Source: a virus
Length of the DNA stretch: 64,000 bases
Reading direction: 5' to 3' (one strand)
Virus record (IMG/VR): IMGVR_UViG_3300044835_000075
Span: 1-64,000 of that record
Shown here: piece by piece, positions 54,547 through 63,417 of the stretch
Layout of the letters: every line of letters starts with the position of its first letter
Numbering within the stretch: the first letter of the stretch is position 1
Translations under genes and position numbers: made by a program
Notes under the pieces: model-generated
What the model saw: the letters and a program-made list of their open reading frames with translations, nothing else
Databases searched by the model: none
Told to the model about the DNA's origin: nothing

Positions 54547-56270
54547 GGAGCGAGGGAGAACCAGGCCAGACGGCCGGACGCGACGAACGACGCGGACACG
54601 TCGAGCGTTGTCGCGGGCAGTGCCGTCTGGCCTGACCGGCCGCCGGTGATCGTCTGCGCCGCCGTCGGGTTGAGCAGGTCCGGAGTCGGCGGCCCGGCCA
54701 GCGTGGAGACCGCCGGGTCCGTGCCCGCGTTGGTGTGGATGAACCCGAGGTAGACAAACTCGCCCTTGACGACCGTGAGCGCCGAGATCACCAGCTCTTT
54801 GAGCCCCACCGCGCCGAACGACGAGGTGACGACGGTGTCGGCGATGACCTTGGTCAGCGCCGCCCGGTTCGTGCCCTTCCACAGGGCCATGGTCACGATT
54901 CCCGGCGAGCCGACCGCACCCCGGCAGTGGAAGCGCAGCTTGGTCGCGGTGAACGTCGACCGGAGCGCGAGCCCGCCGTAGATCGTCGACCAGCCGTTGC
55001 TCAGTGAGTCCTGGCTGGTCGCCGCGTAGCGCGGCATGGACTCGAAGAAGTCACCGAGGATCGCCGAGTCCGTCGAGGCGATGGCCTCGTCGTCGAGGTT
55101 GGTCTGAAGGTTCGTGACATCGGCGATCGTGTGCACGTGGGCGAGGGGCGTCCGCGCGTCGGACAGGCGCGAGTCATTGCCGATCGCCACCGTGCTCGAC
55201 GTCGCGCCGGTCGGGATCTGCGCGATCGGGATCTTGGTCGAGCCGTCCAGCGTCGCCACCCCGGACGCGGCGGCACGCTGGGTGAGCGGGATCTGCAACG
55301 CGATGGCCGTGGCCTGCGCGGTGCTGACCGGCTTCGCGGTGTCGGCGGTGTTGTCGACGCTGCCCAGGCCGACGTTCGACTTGGCGAGCACGACCACGCC
55401 GGTCTGCCCGTTCACCGAGGTGACCGCGTCCGGCGGGGTGGGCAGGAGTTTCCAGTTCGCCAGCGTCGAGGCGGGTGCGGCGGCAAGGATGTAGGTGACC
55501 GACGTGTCAGTCCGCACCGCGACATCGCCGCGCTCCGCAGTCAGCGCCAGCATGGCCGTCTGGCTGGCCACCGTGAACACGTCCGTGATCGACAGCGACG
55601 GCAGGGCCGAGGTCGCGATCAGGCCCGACGCGTCGAGTCCCGCCACCCCGTTGACCGCGTTGATCCGCGCGTTCGAAACGTATGAGCCGTCGATCGGATC
55701 CGCACCGCCCGGCGCGTGCCTGCTGGCGTGCGCGGGCGGGTGGTTCTCCAACGTCACCGTGCGCGCTGTGAGCGCGTCGAGGGCGACCTGGGTGGCGTAC
55801 CCGGCGCCGATCTCCGTGAGGTCGTCGGCGGTGAGCGCCACGTTGCCGTCCAGACCCGGGAACACCCCGGCCACCGAGCGGACCCGGAACTGCGACTCGC
55901 CGACGGTGTCGACGCGGGTCAACGCGCGCAGCGTGACCGCCGGTACGGCCGCGTCCAGCACGACACTCCAGGTATCGCGCACCCACGCGTCGACACCGAG
56001 CGCGCCGGAGGATCCGGGCGGACCGAGGATGAGGGTGACCTCGTAGGTCCAGCCCTGCGGGGTGACGCCGGTGGAGTTGGGCGCGATCAGGACGACAGTC
56101 AGGTTGCCGCCGCTGATGCGCGCCACGACCGGGTTCCTCGTGATCGTTCCGTCCGGCGTCTTCGACGTCACCGACGGCCGGAACTCGGCGCGCCCGTCGA
56201 GGGGTGCACCGCCGCTGTCGGTGAAGTAGTCGGTGATGGTGACGGTCTGCGGAACGAACGGCGAGGGCAC
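54543..56270 (-). CDS. tail fibre / receptor-binding protein
   Basis: 575 residues, ATG 56270 with AGGAGACCCC RBS. N-terminal beta domain (VTITDYFTDSGGAPLDGRAE). Middle has fibre features: HASRHAPGGADPIDGSYVS, VTSVNGQTGVVVLAKSNVGL, LGSVDNTADTAKPVSTAQAT and HVHTIADVTNLQTNLDD, repeated in many phage side-tail fibres. C-terminal ~180 residues are a beta-rich tip, the probable receptor contact. Last of the minus tail block. Confidence 0.82.
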   Translation of the reverse strand: MPSPFVPQTVTITDYFTDSGGAPLDGRAEFRPSVTSKTPDGTITRNPVVARISGGNLTVVLIAPNSTGVTPQGWTYEVTLILGPPGSSGALGVDAWVRDTWSVVLDAAVPAVTLRALTRVDTVGESQFRVRSVAGVFPGLDGNVALTADDLTEIGAGYATQVALDALTARTVTLENHPPAHASRHAPGGADPIDGSYVSNARINAVNGVAGLDASGLIATSALPSLSITDVFTVASQTAMLALTAERGDVAVRTDTSVTYILAAAPASTLANWKLLPTPPDAVTSVNGQTGVVVLAKSNVGLGSVDNTADTAKPVSTAQATAIALQIPLTQRAAASGVATLDGSTKIPIAQIPTGATSSTVAIGNDSRLSDARTPLAHVHTIADVTNLQTNLDDEAIASTDSAILGDFFESMPRYAATSQDSLSNGWSTIYGGLALRSTFTATKLRFHCRGAVGSPGIVTMALWKGTNRAALTKVIADTVVTSSFGAVGLKELVISALTVVKGEFVYLGFIHTNAGTDPAVSTLAGPPTPDLLNPTAAQTITGGRSGQTALPATTLDVSASFVASGRLAWFSLAP

Positions 56271-56282
56271 GGGGTCTCCTGC

Positions 56283-56492
56283 TTACGGCTCGGGGTCGGG
56301 TTCCGGCGTGACGATGTTCAACTCGACACCGTACGGAACGGTGCGGGTGGTGACGCCCTGGTCGAGTGCCCACCTCACCATGAGGTCGACATGAGTGGGG
56401 CCGAACTGGGTTTCGGTGACGGTGTAGACGAGGTTGTCGTCGGCGTCGAGCAGCTGGTCGCCGACCAGGAAGTCCTCAGTGAGTTTCGACAT
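56283..56492 (-). CDS. small tail-block protein, 69 residues
   Basis: ATG 56492. LTEDFLVGDQLLDADDNLVY and PTHVDLMVRWALDQGVTTRT; acidic Pro tail. Lies between fibre and LamG genes, so likely a virion or assembly protein. Confidence 0.64.
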   Translation of the reverse strand: MSKLTEDFLVGDQLLDADDNLVYTVTETQFGPTHVDLMVRWALDQGVTTRTVPYGVELNIVTPEPDPEP

Positions 56493-56541
56493 GGGCTCAT
56501 CATCAAGTACGCCAGGTCAGCGGCCGCATTCGGCGCGCCGG

Positions 56542-57234
56542 TCACGCGGCGAAGAAGAACGACGACGGTCGGAACGTCGGTCCGTTCGGCGGCTCGGCTT
56601 CCGTCGCCGGAGTGGTGGCGTTGGCGACCAGGTGGTGCACGTTGCCGGAGTGGTCGGTGAGGTCTGTCGCGACCGTGAGTGGCCAGTTCGCGAACAAGGC
56701 CGCTGTGACAACCGGCGTCGTCGACGCCCATTCGGCCTCGATCTGCGCTTGCGTGAGCACACTGGACCAGATACGGGCCTGCGACAGCCGCATGTCGCAG
56801 TACTCGGTCGCGTCCGTCGGCGAACGGGCGCCGAAAGTGCAGCCGGTCGGCGTCCCGCCGGGGGTGATCGTCGCCGTGTAGAGGACGGTCGTGCCGGTGG
56901 CGCCGATCATGTACAGCTTGCCGGACGTGCCGGTCAGCGTGTAGCCGACGCGGTACCAGTTGCCTGCCGTCATCGTCGGACCCGTCGCGGTACCCGAGGC
57001 CGAGTAGAGGCCCATCGCGGTGCCGGAGGCCAGCGCGCCTAGGGTCAGCGTGGTGTTCGCGCCCGCCCCGTTGTGAATGCGGAGCAGGTCGGACCAGCCG
57101 TTGGGGCTGGCCTGCGCGCCGGTGACGAAGTAGACCCACGCGGTGAAGGTGATGCCCGATCCGGGCGGCGGGATGGCGGCCGTACACGTGAGCCGGTTCG
57201 CGCCGCTGGTTGCCTTGTCGAATCGGACGCTCAT
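56542..57234 (-). CDS. LamG/concanavalin-like virion protein
   Basis: 230 residues, ATG 57234. One laminin-G-type jelly roll: FTAWVYFVTGAQASPNGWSD, NWYRVGYTLTGTSGKLYMIG and RIWSSVLTQAQIEAEWAST, then GPTFRPSSFFFAA end. Such proteins bind glycans; likely a receptor-binding component beside the tailspike. Confidence 0.8.
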   Translation of the reverse strand: MSVRFDKATSGANRLTCTAAIPPPGSGITFTAWVYFVTGAQASPNGWSDLLRIHNGAGANTTLTLGALASGTAMGLYSASGTATGPTMTAGNWYRVGYTLTGTSGKLYMIGATGTTVLYTATITPGGTPTGCTFGARSPTDATEYCDMRLSQARIWSSVLTQAQIEAEWASTTPVVTAALFANWPLTVATDLTDHSGNVHHLVANATTPATEAEPPNGPTFRPSSFFFAA

Positions 57235-57235
57235 G

Positions 57236-60200
57236 TCACACGCTCGGCTCGAAGGCGATGACGCACCACCGCGCGCCGCCGGTGTAGCTGGCGTCGTAGA
57301 TGGCGGTCATATAGCAGACCTTGCTGGCCGTAGTGACCGGCGTGGTGTTCGCGATCTGCGAGCCGAGCACGAAGCCGCCGGTGCCTGTGGCCAGGGTGAA
57401 CGACCGGCCGCCGGTGGCGTCCTGGCGGAAGCGCCATGTTCTGCGCATACCGTCGCGGGCGTTCGTCGGGGCGCCGAGTATCCGGGTGTTGCCGATCGCC
57501 GAGGTCGCGTCGAGCGCGAAGACATCGGCCGCGCTGGCGTCGGTGGCGACGGTCGCCGCGTCGACCAGCGCGCCCGGTGTCGGGGCGGTCAGCGGTCGAG
57601 CGGCTCCGGCGGTGCCGAGCCAGAGCAGATCGCCGCCGCTGGCGTAGAGCACGCCGCCGCCGGTCGGGTTGCCGGTGGGCGGTGTGGTGGCGTTGGCCAG
57701 CGCGACGACACCGACGCCGCCGGACAACTGCGAAGTCTTGAGCCGGAGGTCGCCCTGCACGTGGGCGGTGCTGTCGAGGACGATCGTCTGCCCGGCCGAC
57801 GTGGTTCCGGCGGCGGGCCCGAGGTTGTGGGACCAGACGCCGCCGGTGATGGCCGAGGCGGATTGGAACAGCGCCCCGGTGAGGTTGCCGTTCAGGTTGT
57901 TGTCGAGCACGGTGCCGGTGGCGATGGTGCCCGGCGAGGTGACGTAAATGCCGTAGGTCTGCGTCTTGGTGGTCTGGTTGTCCCACAGGCGGTTGCCGAC
58001 GATGGTCGGGGAGTTGCATGGGCTGGCTATGGACAGGCCTGCGCGAAGGTCGGTGGTCTGCGCGGTCGCGGTGCCGTTGTTGCGGATGCGGTTGCTGATG
58101 ATCGAGCTGTCGGTGAAGGTCGATCCGATGTGGATTCCGGCTTGGCCGTTGGCGAAGATCTCGTTGTCGGCGAGGGTGATCTCCTGCGCGACGGCGGCGG
58201 AGGTGATGGGGTTGGCGAAGTTGATGCCGTGGCGGACGTTGTCGTGGATCTGGTTGCCCTGGACCACGTAGCGGCTGATGCCGTCGCCGATGGTGAGACC
58301 GTCGGTTCCGTTGCCGTTGATGACGCATCCGTTGATGACGCCGCCCTTGCCGACGGTGGTGCCGACGCCGTTTTTGGAGACGTCGAATCCGGCGGCGGTG
58401 TTGTTGATCATCGTGCAGCCTTGCACGATAAGGCCGTCCGCGCCCCAGTCGGAGATGCCCCGCACATTGGCCTCGACGTGGCAGCCGATGATCCGGATGC
58501 CGCGCGGCGGAGTCCACGCTGCGTTCTGGAGTTCGACGAAGATGCCGGATGTCCCGTTGCTCTTCGCGATGCAGTCGATGACGGTGGTGCGCTCGATGTC
58601 ACCCCAGCCGCCGATGCCGATCCCGATTCCGGCGCCGCCTGCCTGGGTGCCGTTGTTCAGCCGTCCGTTGCTGTTGGCGACGACGCGCTCGATGATGCTG
58701 TCTTGCAGGAAGTCGCAGCCGAGTCCGGTCGCGCCGCATCCGTGGATGTAGAGGTTCGAGAACCTCGCACGGACCATGTATTGCAGCACGAACGCCTTGG
58801 CGCCGGTGGAGTAGCTGGCCAACGAGACGCCGGATCCGTCGACCTCGAAGTCGGCAAAAACGCAGTCGGTGAGAGGCGCGGAAGTGCTGGCGCCGTCGAA
58901 CGCGGCGGTGTAACTGGCGAAAGGTGTGGGATTGGCAGTGGCTACGGGGTTGCTCAGCAGGATCCGGCTTGTGCCCGGCCCGGCGCCGCGTACGCCGACG
59001 CCGGATTTCCAAACGATGCCGCCGTCCTTCACCGCGTAGTTACCAGCCGGTAGGTAGATCATGCGGGGACGGCCGTCTGCCGCGTACGCCGTGCCGAGCG
59101 TGTTGACCAGCGTCTGAAACGCAGCCTTGTTGTTCGTCGTCCCATCGCCCACGATGCCGTAATCGGTGGCGTTGTACTCCACGGCCGCGCTGCCCGCCGG
59201 GCCGGTCGCCCCCGTAGCGCCCGTCGCCCCGGTCGCACCGACGGCCCCGCCGAGCCCCATCGCCCCGACCCACGGGACAGCGCCGAGCACAGCCGCCCCC
59301 TCGCGGACCGGGTGAGTGTTGTCGGTCGAGACGAGATCGGCCAGCATAGTCGACGGCGCGGCCGGGTTGCGGATCGCGAGATCGAAGTCGAACACGGCTT
59401 CCAAGCCGTCTGGAACAGCGCGCATGAACGCGTTGAACGCGACCCGGTTCGTCTCCGGCGTGCCGGTCAGGGAGCGCGGCGGAATGGTGCACCCGAAGAT
59501 CCGCTTGATGCCCAGTCCGCGCAGGTTGGTGACCATGGTGGCGTAGTTCGCGATGATCGTCGACAGGCTCGTGCCGAGGTTCAGGTCGTTGCTGGCCATG
59601 CTGCCGATGATCGCGACGTCCGGCACGGTGGTGGCGAGGTCGAAACGGGCGAACGGACGGGCCGTGGTGGACGTCCAGTCGGTGGTGGCGGAGCCGTTGA
59701 GCCCGGCATTGATGACGTGGAAGCCCTGCCGTGTCGCCCACTTCGAGGGCCACGCGTCGAGTGGGTCGTTCAGGGCGCGCGGCGCGGCGGAGAGGTCGCC
59801 GGTGGGCGTGTATCCGGACTCGCCGGACGCCCCGATGACGAGCGCCACGAGGTCGTCGGTGTTGGCCTGGAATTCGTATTCGAGCCGGATGTCGAACATG
59901 AATCCGGAGTAGTTGTAGCCGCTGCCCGGGACGCCGACCCCGGCCTGTCCGGCCGAGGCGCCGCCGTACTGGATGCCGCCGTAGCAGTCGGACATGAGGA
60001 CGCCGGACCCACCGGCGCCGGGGGTGGCGCCGAGAGACAGGACGAACGGGGTGAGTTCCTTGATCTCTCCGGCGTTGGTGATCCAGCCGGTGGTGAGGTC
60101 GGGGGTGGCGCCGGAGGTGGGGAGCGCGCCGCCGCCGCTGTAGACCTGCACGGGGCTGGCCATGTTCCCGAGCCACTTGCCGTTGTGCGCGGTGTCGTCG

Positions 60201-60529
60201 TAGAGAGGTGTGCCGATCCAGAGCGAGTTGAGGGTAATCGGGGTACCCGCGTAGGCGCCGTTCTGCGCGCCGACGTTGGCGATCTTGAACCGGTAGCGGG
60301 TCGGCGTGGCGTTGATGACGTTGAGCGCGCGGGCGGTGATCTGGTTGGAACCGATCGCCAGCGGCGGCTGATTCGCGGACCCGAACGTCAGGTCGACGCG
60401 TTTGGTGACCGTGGCCACCGGCGTACCCGGCGCGCCCGGCGTACCCGGCGCGCCGGTCGCCCCCGCAGCGCCCGCCGCGCCGGTGGCGCCAGTCGGCCCC
60501 CGGAGATTGCCGCTTATCGTCCACGTCAT
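57236..60529 (-). CDS. tailspike with collagen, SGNH hydrolase and beta-helix domains
   Basis: 1,097 residues, ATG 60529. Collagen-like GPTGATGAAGAAGATGAPG near residue 12. SGNH esterase/lipase: block I LVIGASGESG (~230), block III IGSMASNDLN (~310) and block V DNTHPVREG (~405). A second collagen stretch GATGATGATGATGPAG (~430) joins a right-handed beta-helix (~450-880) of the pectate-lyase-3 type beginning YGIVGDGTTNNKAAFQTLVN. The C-terminus has a further beta domain. Likely deacetylates and/or cuts host cell-surface polysaccharide at adsorption. Confidence 0.88.
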   Translation of the reverse strand: MTWTISGNLRGPTGATGAAGAAGATGAPGTPGAPGTPVATVTKRVDLTFGSANQPPLAIGSNQITARALNVINATPTRYRFKIANVGAQNGAYAGTPITLNSLWIGTPLYDDTAHNGKWLGNMASPVQVYSGGGALPTSGATPDLTTGWITNAGEIKELTPFVLSLGATPGAGGSGVLMSDCYGGIQYGGASAGQAGVGVPGSGYNYSGFMFDIRLEYEFQANTDDLVALVIGASGESGYTPTGDLSAAPRALNDPLDAWPSKWATRQGFHVINAGLNGSATTDWTSTTARPFARFDLATTVPDVAIIGSMASNDLNLGTSLSTIIANYATMVTNLRGLGIKRIFGCTIPPRSLTGTPETNRVAFNAFMRAVPDGLEAVFDFDLAIRNPAAPSTMLADLVSTDNTHPVREGAAVLGAVPWVGAMGLGGAVGATGATGATGATGPAGSAAVEYNATDYGIVGDGTTNNKAAFQTLVNTLGTAYAADGRPRMIYLPAGNYAVKDGGIVWKSGVGVRGAGPGTSRILLSNPVATANPTPFASYTAAFDGASTSAPLTDCVFADFEVDGSGVSLASYSTGAKAFVLQYMVRARFSNLYIHGCGATGLGCDFLQDSIIERVVANSNGRLNNGTQAGGAGIGIGIGGWGDIERTTVIDCIAKSNGTSGIFVELQNAAWTPPRGIRIIGCHVEANVRGISDWGADGLIVQGCTMINNTAAGFDVSKNGVGTTVGKGGVINGCVINGNGTDGLTIGDGISRYVVQGNQIHDNVRHGINFANPITSAAVAQEITLADNEIFANGQAGIHIGSTFTDSSIISNRIRNNGTATAQTTDLRAGLSIASPCNSPTIVGNRLWDNQTTKTQTYGIYVTSPGTIATGTVLDNNLNGNLTGALFQSASAITGGVWSHNLGPAAGTTSAGQTIVLDSTAHVQGDLRLKTSQLSGGVGVVALANATTPPTGNPTGGGVLYASGGDLLWLGTAGAARPLTAPTPGALVDAATVATDASAADVFALDATSAIGNTRILGAPTNARDGMRRTWRFRQDATGGRSFTLATGTGGFVLGSQIANTTPVTTASKVCYMTAIYDASYTGGARWCVIAFEPSV

Positions 60530-60574
60530 GCGCGGAAGACTACGGGCGGCCGGGGGCCGAGAGGGTGAGGCGCG

Positions 60575-60940
60575 CTAGCTGACCGGCGTCTTCGCCGCCT
60601 CCGTCGGCTTGTGCGGGTCGCCGTACTGCGGTGTCCGGTCGTCGACGTAGTAGTACGTCTTGCCGCCGTCGTGCGACATCGCGGCCGAGTCCCGCGTCGA
60701 CTGCCACAGCGGGGTGCTGCTCATCTCGCTTCGGTCCTGCCACTCCTCCGGATCGGCAGTCAGCGGAGTGAGCGGCCGGAATGCCAGCAGGTCAGCGAGC
60801 TGTTCGGTGGCGACCATCATGGATCCGCCGGAGTGCCCGAAGGAGGTGAGCGCGGCGATGGCCGCGACCAGTGAGGCCGAGTAGGCCGGGTCCTCGCCGA
60901 GCAGTTCGAGTTCGCGGCGGGCGTGGTCAACGAGGCTCAC
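60575..60940 (-). CDS. unknown 121-residue tail-block protein
   Basis: GTG 60940 (GTGA overlap). VDHARRELELLGEDPAYSAS helix and GHSGGSMMVATEQLADLLAF are features of a widespread actinophage protein of unknown role; C-terminal TYYYVDDRTPQYG. Confidence 0.7.
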   Translation of the reverse strand: MSLVDHARRELELLGEDPAYSASLVAAIAALTSFGHSGGSMMVATEQLADLLAFRPLTPLTADPEEWQDRSEMSSTPLWQSTRDSAAMSHDGGKTYYYVDDRTPQYGDPHKPTEAAKTPVS

Positions 60941-61164
60941 GGGGTGTCGCCTTTCAGGGTCGGGAAGTCCTCGCACTGGTGTGCCTGGAACGCTTCTTCG
61001 AGGGCCGCGAGGGCGCGGTCCTGTTCGGTGTCCCCTTCCGCTTCGGTGAGCTGTTCGGCGTCGACAAGGTGCGTCCACGCGCAGTCTGCGCAGCGGGCGC
61101 CGGTCGAGTCCTTGTCGACGACGTAGGAGCCGTGCCGCCGGGGCTGCTTCTCGGGTTCCGTCAT
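60937..61164 (-). CDS. zinc-binding protein, 75 residues
   Basis: ATG 61164. ARCADCAWTHLVDAEQL, helix AALEEAFQAHQCEDF: C-x2-C ... H-x-C site. Unknown. Confidence 0.66.
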   Translation of the reverse strand: MTEPEKQPRRHGSYVVDKDSTGARCADCAWTHLVDAEQLTEAEGDTEQDRALAALEEAFQAHQCEDFPTLKGDTP

Positions 61165-61346
61165 AGGCCCATCCCTTCGATGTCCTTCGCCGTGATCCGG
61201 ATGGACCACAGGCCGGTCTTGGGGTCGGCGGGCGCGGTGGTGCCGATGTTGACGCTCTCGCCGTCGTCGTTCTCGACCTCGACGAACACCGAGTCGGGAT
61301 TGTCCTCGTTCGCGCGGAAGATGATGTTGATCGCGGGCTCGGTCAC
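61161..61346 (-). CDS. unknown 61-residue protein
   Basis: GTG 61346 (GTGA overlap). INIIFRANEDNPDSVFVEVE and GLWSIRITAKDIEGMGL. Small beta protein. Unknown. Confidence 0.64.
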   Translation of the reverse strand: MTEPAINIIFRANEDNPDSVFVEVENDDGESVNIGTTAPADPKTGLWSIRITAKDIEGMGL

Positions 61347-62533
61347 AGCAGCGGCTCCGCCGGTGCGGGCATCTCGGAAAGCTCCTTCATGACCCACGAC
61401 GCGCGCGTCGCGTCGGCCATGCTGTGGCGGCCCAGGCCGCACGCGGTGGCGACCGCGACGGCCTGCCGACCGGCGGCCTCCTCGAACAGAGTGAGCGCCT
61501 TGCGCGAGGCCTCGGGGTTGTTCTCGTCGACGACCCCGGCGACCAGGTCGTAGGAGTCCGAGAGGCGCGCGAGGCCCTCGTAGAACGCGGGGTCGAGCGG
61601 CGGCGGCTGGTGGCCGAACGCGGCCGGGATGTGCGTCCTCGGGGTCTTCGCGCCGACGGCCTTCAACTCCACTTCGAGCGGGTTGAGGAACATCGTGACC
61701 TCATCCATCGACGACGGGTCGATGACCTGCTCGTCGTCGAGGTTGCCGTAGCACAGGTGCAGCCAGAGGGCGGGCACCCAGAGGGTCGAGATGAACGACG
61801 CGACCTGCTTGGCCAGCAGCTTCGCCAGCGTCGGGCGCATCCAGCGCGGGACCAGGTTGAGCGCGTAGAGCACGGCGGGGCTTTCGAGGTTCCACACGAT
61901 CGGCACTTCGGCGTCGGAACCGTCCATGGGCAGCGGCACGCCGGAGTCCGTGGAGTACACCTCGTTGTCGGCGAACGCCTGCACTTTGGCGGTGTCGTTG
62001 ACGGCGGCGGTGATGAACTTCCGCAGGTGGCGCAGCGCGAGGTAGGCGCCGCGCAGGGTGCGGATCGGGTGGCGCTTGAAATCGACCTTGCCGCAGAAGA
62101 CGAACAGCGCGAGGTCGAGCGGGTTGGGCAGGCTCAGTTGCAGCGGCGGCAGGGCGCCGTCGGTGGTCTCCGACCGGAGTTCGCGGTAGGCGTTGATGAC
62201 GCCGACGAGCTTGTAGTAGCGGTCCATCGAGACGTCGAGGGCGTTGAGCTTGTGGCCTTTGGCGACGCGGTAGATGGGCATCTGGTCGTAGTTCGACGAG
62301 TCACCGGCGCGCAGGGTGCGGAAGGCGTGGCCTTCGCGGGTGTCGGCGCCGAGGTGGTCGAGGTAGTCGATGATCCACCGGGTGTCGATGTCGCATGGGA
62401 CGGAGTCGAAACTGCGGTCGTACTCGTCGGCGTACTCGTCGATGCTGATGGCCCAGGCCATGGCGGCCTTCGGTCCCTGGTCGGTGAGTTCGGCGGGCAG
62501 GCTGCCGACGTAGTGGAGTTGGCGCGGGGGCAC
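61343..62533 (-). CDS. unknown 396-residue protein heading the tail block
   Basis: GTG 62533 with GGAAGGACGCCA RBS. N-terminus RQLHYVGSLPAELTDQGPKA then AMAWAISIDEYADEYDRSFD; long helical middle (YLALRHLRKFITAAVNDTAK) and WMRPTLAKLLAKQVASFIST; C-terminus VAVATACGLGRHSMADATRA. Found, to my knowledge, only as an unassigned actinophage family. GTGA couples it to the next genes. Confidence 0.7.
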   Translation of the reverse strand: MPPRQLHYVGSLPAELTDQGPKAAMAWAISIDEYADEYDRSFDSVPCDIDTRWIIDYLDHLGADTREGHAFRTLRAGDSSNYDQMPIYRVAKGHKLNALDVSMDRYYKLVGVINAYRELRSETTDGALPPLQLSLPNPLDLALFVFCGKVDFKRHPIRTLRGAYLALRHLRKFITAAVNDTAKVQAFADNEVYSTDSGVPLPMDGSDAEVPIVWNLESPAVLYALNLVPRWMRPTLAKLLAKQVASFISTLWVPALWLHLCYGNLDDEQVIDPSSMDEVTMFLNPLEVELKAVGAKTPRTHIPAAFGHQPPPLDPAFYEGLARLSDSYDLVAGVVDENNPEASRKALTLFEEAAGRQAVAVATACGLGRHSMADATRASWVMKELSEMPAPAEPLL

Positions 62534-62574
62534 TGGCGTCCTTCCGGTCGTGATTCGCGAATCGCGATTCGTGG

Positions 62575-62724
62575 CTAGTTGGGGTGGCGGGGCGGCTTGC
62601 CCTTGGCCTGGTCCTGGACGTTCTCGAACCACTTTTTGGTGTTGGCGGGCGGTCCCTGGCGGGGGGCTTCCTTGCCGGTGGGCTGGACGCCCTTGGACGG
62701 CTTCGAGCTGCCTCGGTTGACCAT
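62575..62724 (-). CDS. small basic protein, 49 residues
   Basis: ATG 62724 with GAGAGGACCGACACC RBS. RGSSKPSKGVQPTGKEAPRQ; disordered and basic. Unknown. Confidence 0.58.
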   Translation of the reverse strand: MVNRGSSKPSKGVQPTGKEAPRQGPPANTKKWFENVQDQAKGKPPRHPN

Positions 62725-62973
62725 GGTGTCGGTCCTCTCGTCTCGTGTGTGCCGGTGGTGCGGAACGGGGCGGAACCGGGCCCGGGGTTGCGGCAAGAGT
62801 GGCTGACGGCTCGGGGCACCGGCGCCGTCGGTGTGCGTCCTGCACTCCGGGTCGTGTAGTTCCTGGTCGGCGCGCCGTGCCCGTTTCCTGGGGCGCGTCG
62901 GCCTGCGGGCGGGTTATCGCCGCTCGCGCCCGGTTGGTTCTCAGGGCGGCCGGGCGCCACCACGTGCGGGGGT
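62725..62973. other. intergenic stretch without a supported gene
   Basis: About 250 bp, very GC-rich. A GTTCCGCAC leader fragment lies near 62757 on the minus strand but no -35/-10 pair precedes it. I see no other signal. Confidence 0.5.
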
Positions 62974-63300
62974 CTAGCGGACGGGCAGGTGCAGGACCAG
63001 CTCCCAGGGGTCGGTCATGCGTTCGAGGTCGATGGGGGTTCCGTAGACGCGGGTGAGGTTGCAGACCTGACCGATGATCTTGATCTGGCGCTGCTCGGCG
63101 TCGGTGAAGCGGACGTCGAGGGTGGGCACGGAGATCCGGATCGAGTCGTGGCCTCCGGGGGTGATGCTGCATTTGGCCTTGATGCCGTAGTGCTTGAGGC
63201 GGCCCCGGACGTGCGCGGCGAGCTGCTTGGCGTTCATCGCGTAGCCGAGCTGGCCGTCGATGACGGCTTGGACTTCGGCGGTGGGTGTGGTGTGCAGCAT
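62974..63300 (-). CDS. unknown 108-residue protein
   Basis: ATG 63300 with CCGGAGGCCGCGCCC RBS; leader ATG (63333) is in frame. VRGRLKHYGIKAKCSITPGG and DSIRISVPTLDVRFTDAEQR resemble a small alpha/beta domain seen in phage and plasmid proteins. Unknown. Confidence 0.68.
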   Translation of the reverse strand: MLHTTPTAEVQAVIDGQLGYAMNAKQLAAHVRGRLKHYGIKAKCSITPGGHDSIRISVPTLDVRFTDAEQRQIKIIGQVCNLTRVYGTPIDLERMTDPWELVLHLPVR

Positions 63301-63336
63301 GGGCGCGGCCTCCGGGGTGTCGGTGCGGAACATGTT

Positions 63337-63366
63337 TAGTAAACCACGTTCGGCGCGGCTAGTCAA
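63337..63366 (-). promoter_or_regulatory. promoter cassette, TTCCGCA leader class
   Basis: TTGACT, 18 bp, TTACTA; serves 62974-63300; back to back with the next. Confidence 0.78.
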
Positions 63367-63382
63367 CTGGGCATCTGGGTGA

Positions 63383-63412
63383 TTGACAAGCCGCGCTCAG
63401 AGTGGTTGACTT
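63383..63412 (+). promoter_or_regulatory. promoter cassette, leaderless class
   Basis: TTGACA, 18 bp, TGACTT; ATG 5 nt downstream. Confidence 0.8.
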
Positions 63413-63417
63413 ACATC

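Noticed and set aside
57143-59053. Very long plus-strand open frame (636 codons) opposite the tailspike
   Set aside because: Sequence is compositionally odd (Gly/Asp/Val-rich) with no RBS; it is the antisense of the well-supported tailspike gene, a common effect of high GC.
15772-63333. Leader ATG/GTG-TTCCGCA as the true start of many genes
   Set aside because: In frame for about half of the copies only (e.g. 15805, 27630, 40887, 63333) and out of frame for the others, while a good RBS always precedes the downstream start.
780-63412. Cassette repeats as a CRISPR array or phage stoperators
   Set aside because: Copies are dispersed, oriented with genes, and have promoter hexamers; no regular spacers. 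Repressor binding is still possible but a promoter role explains position best.
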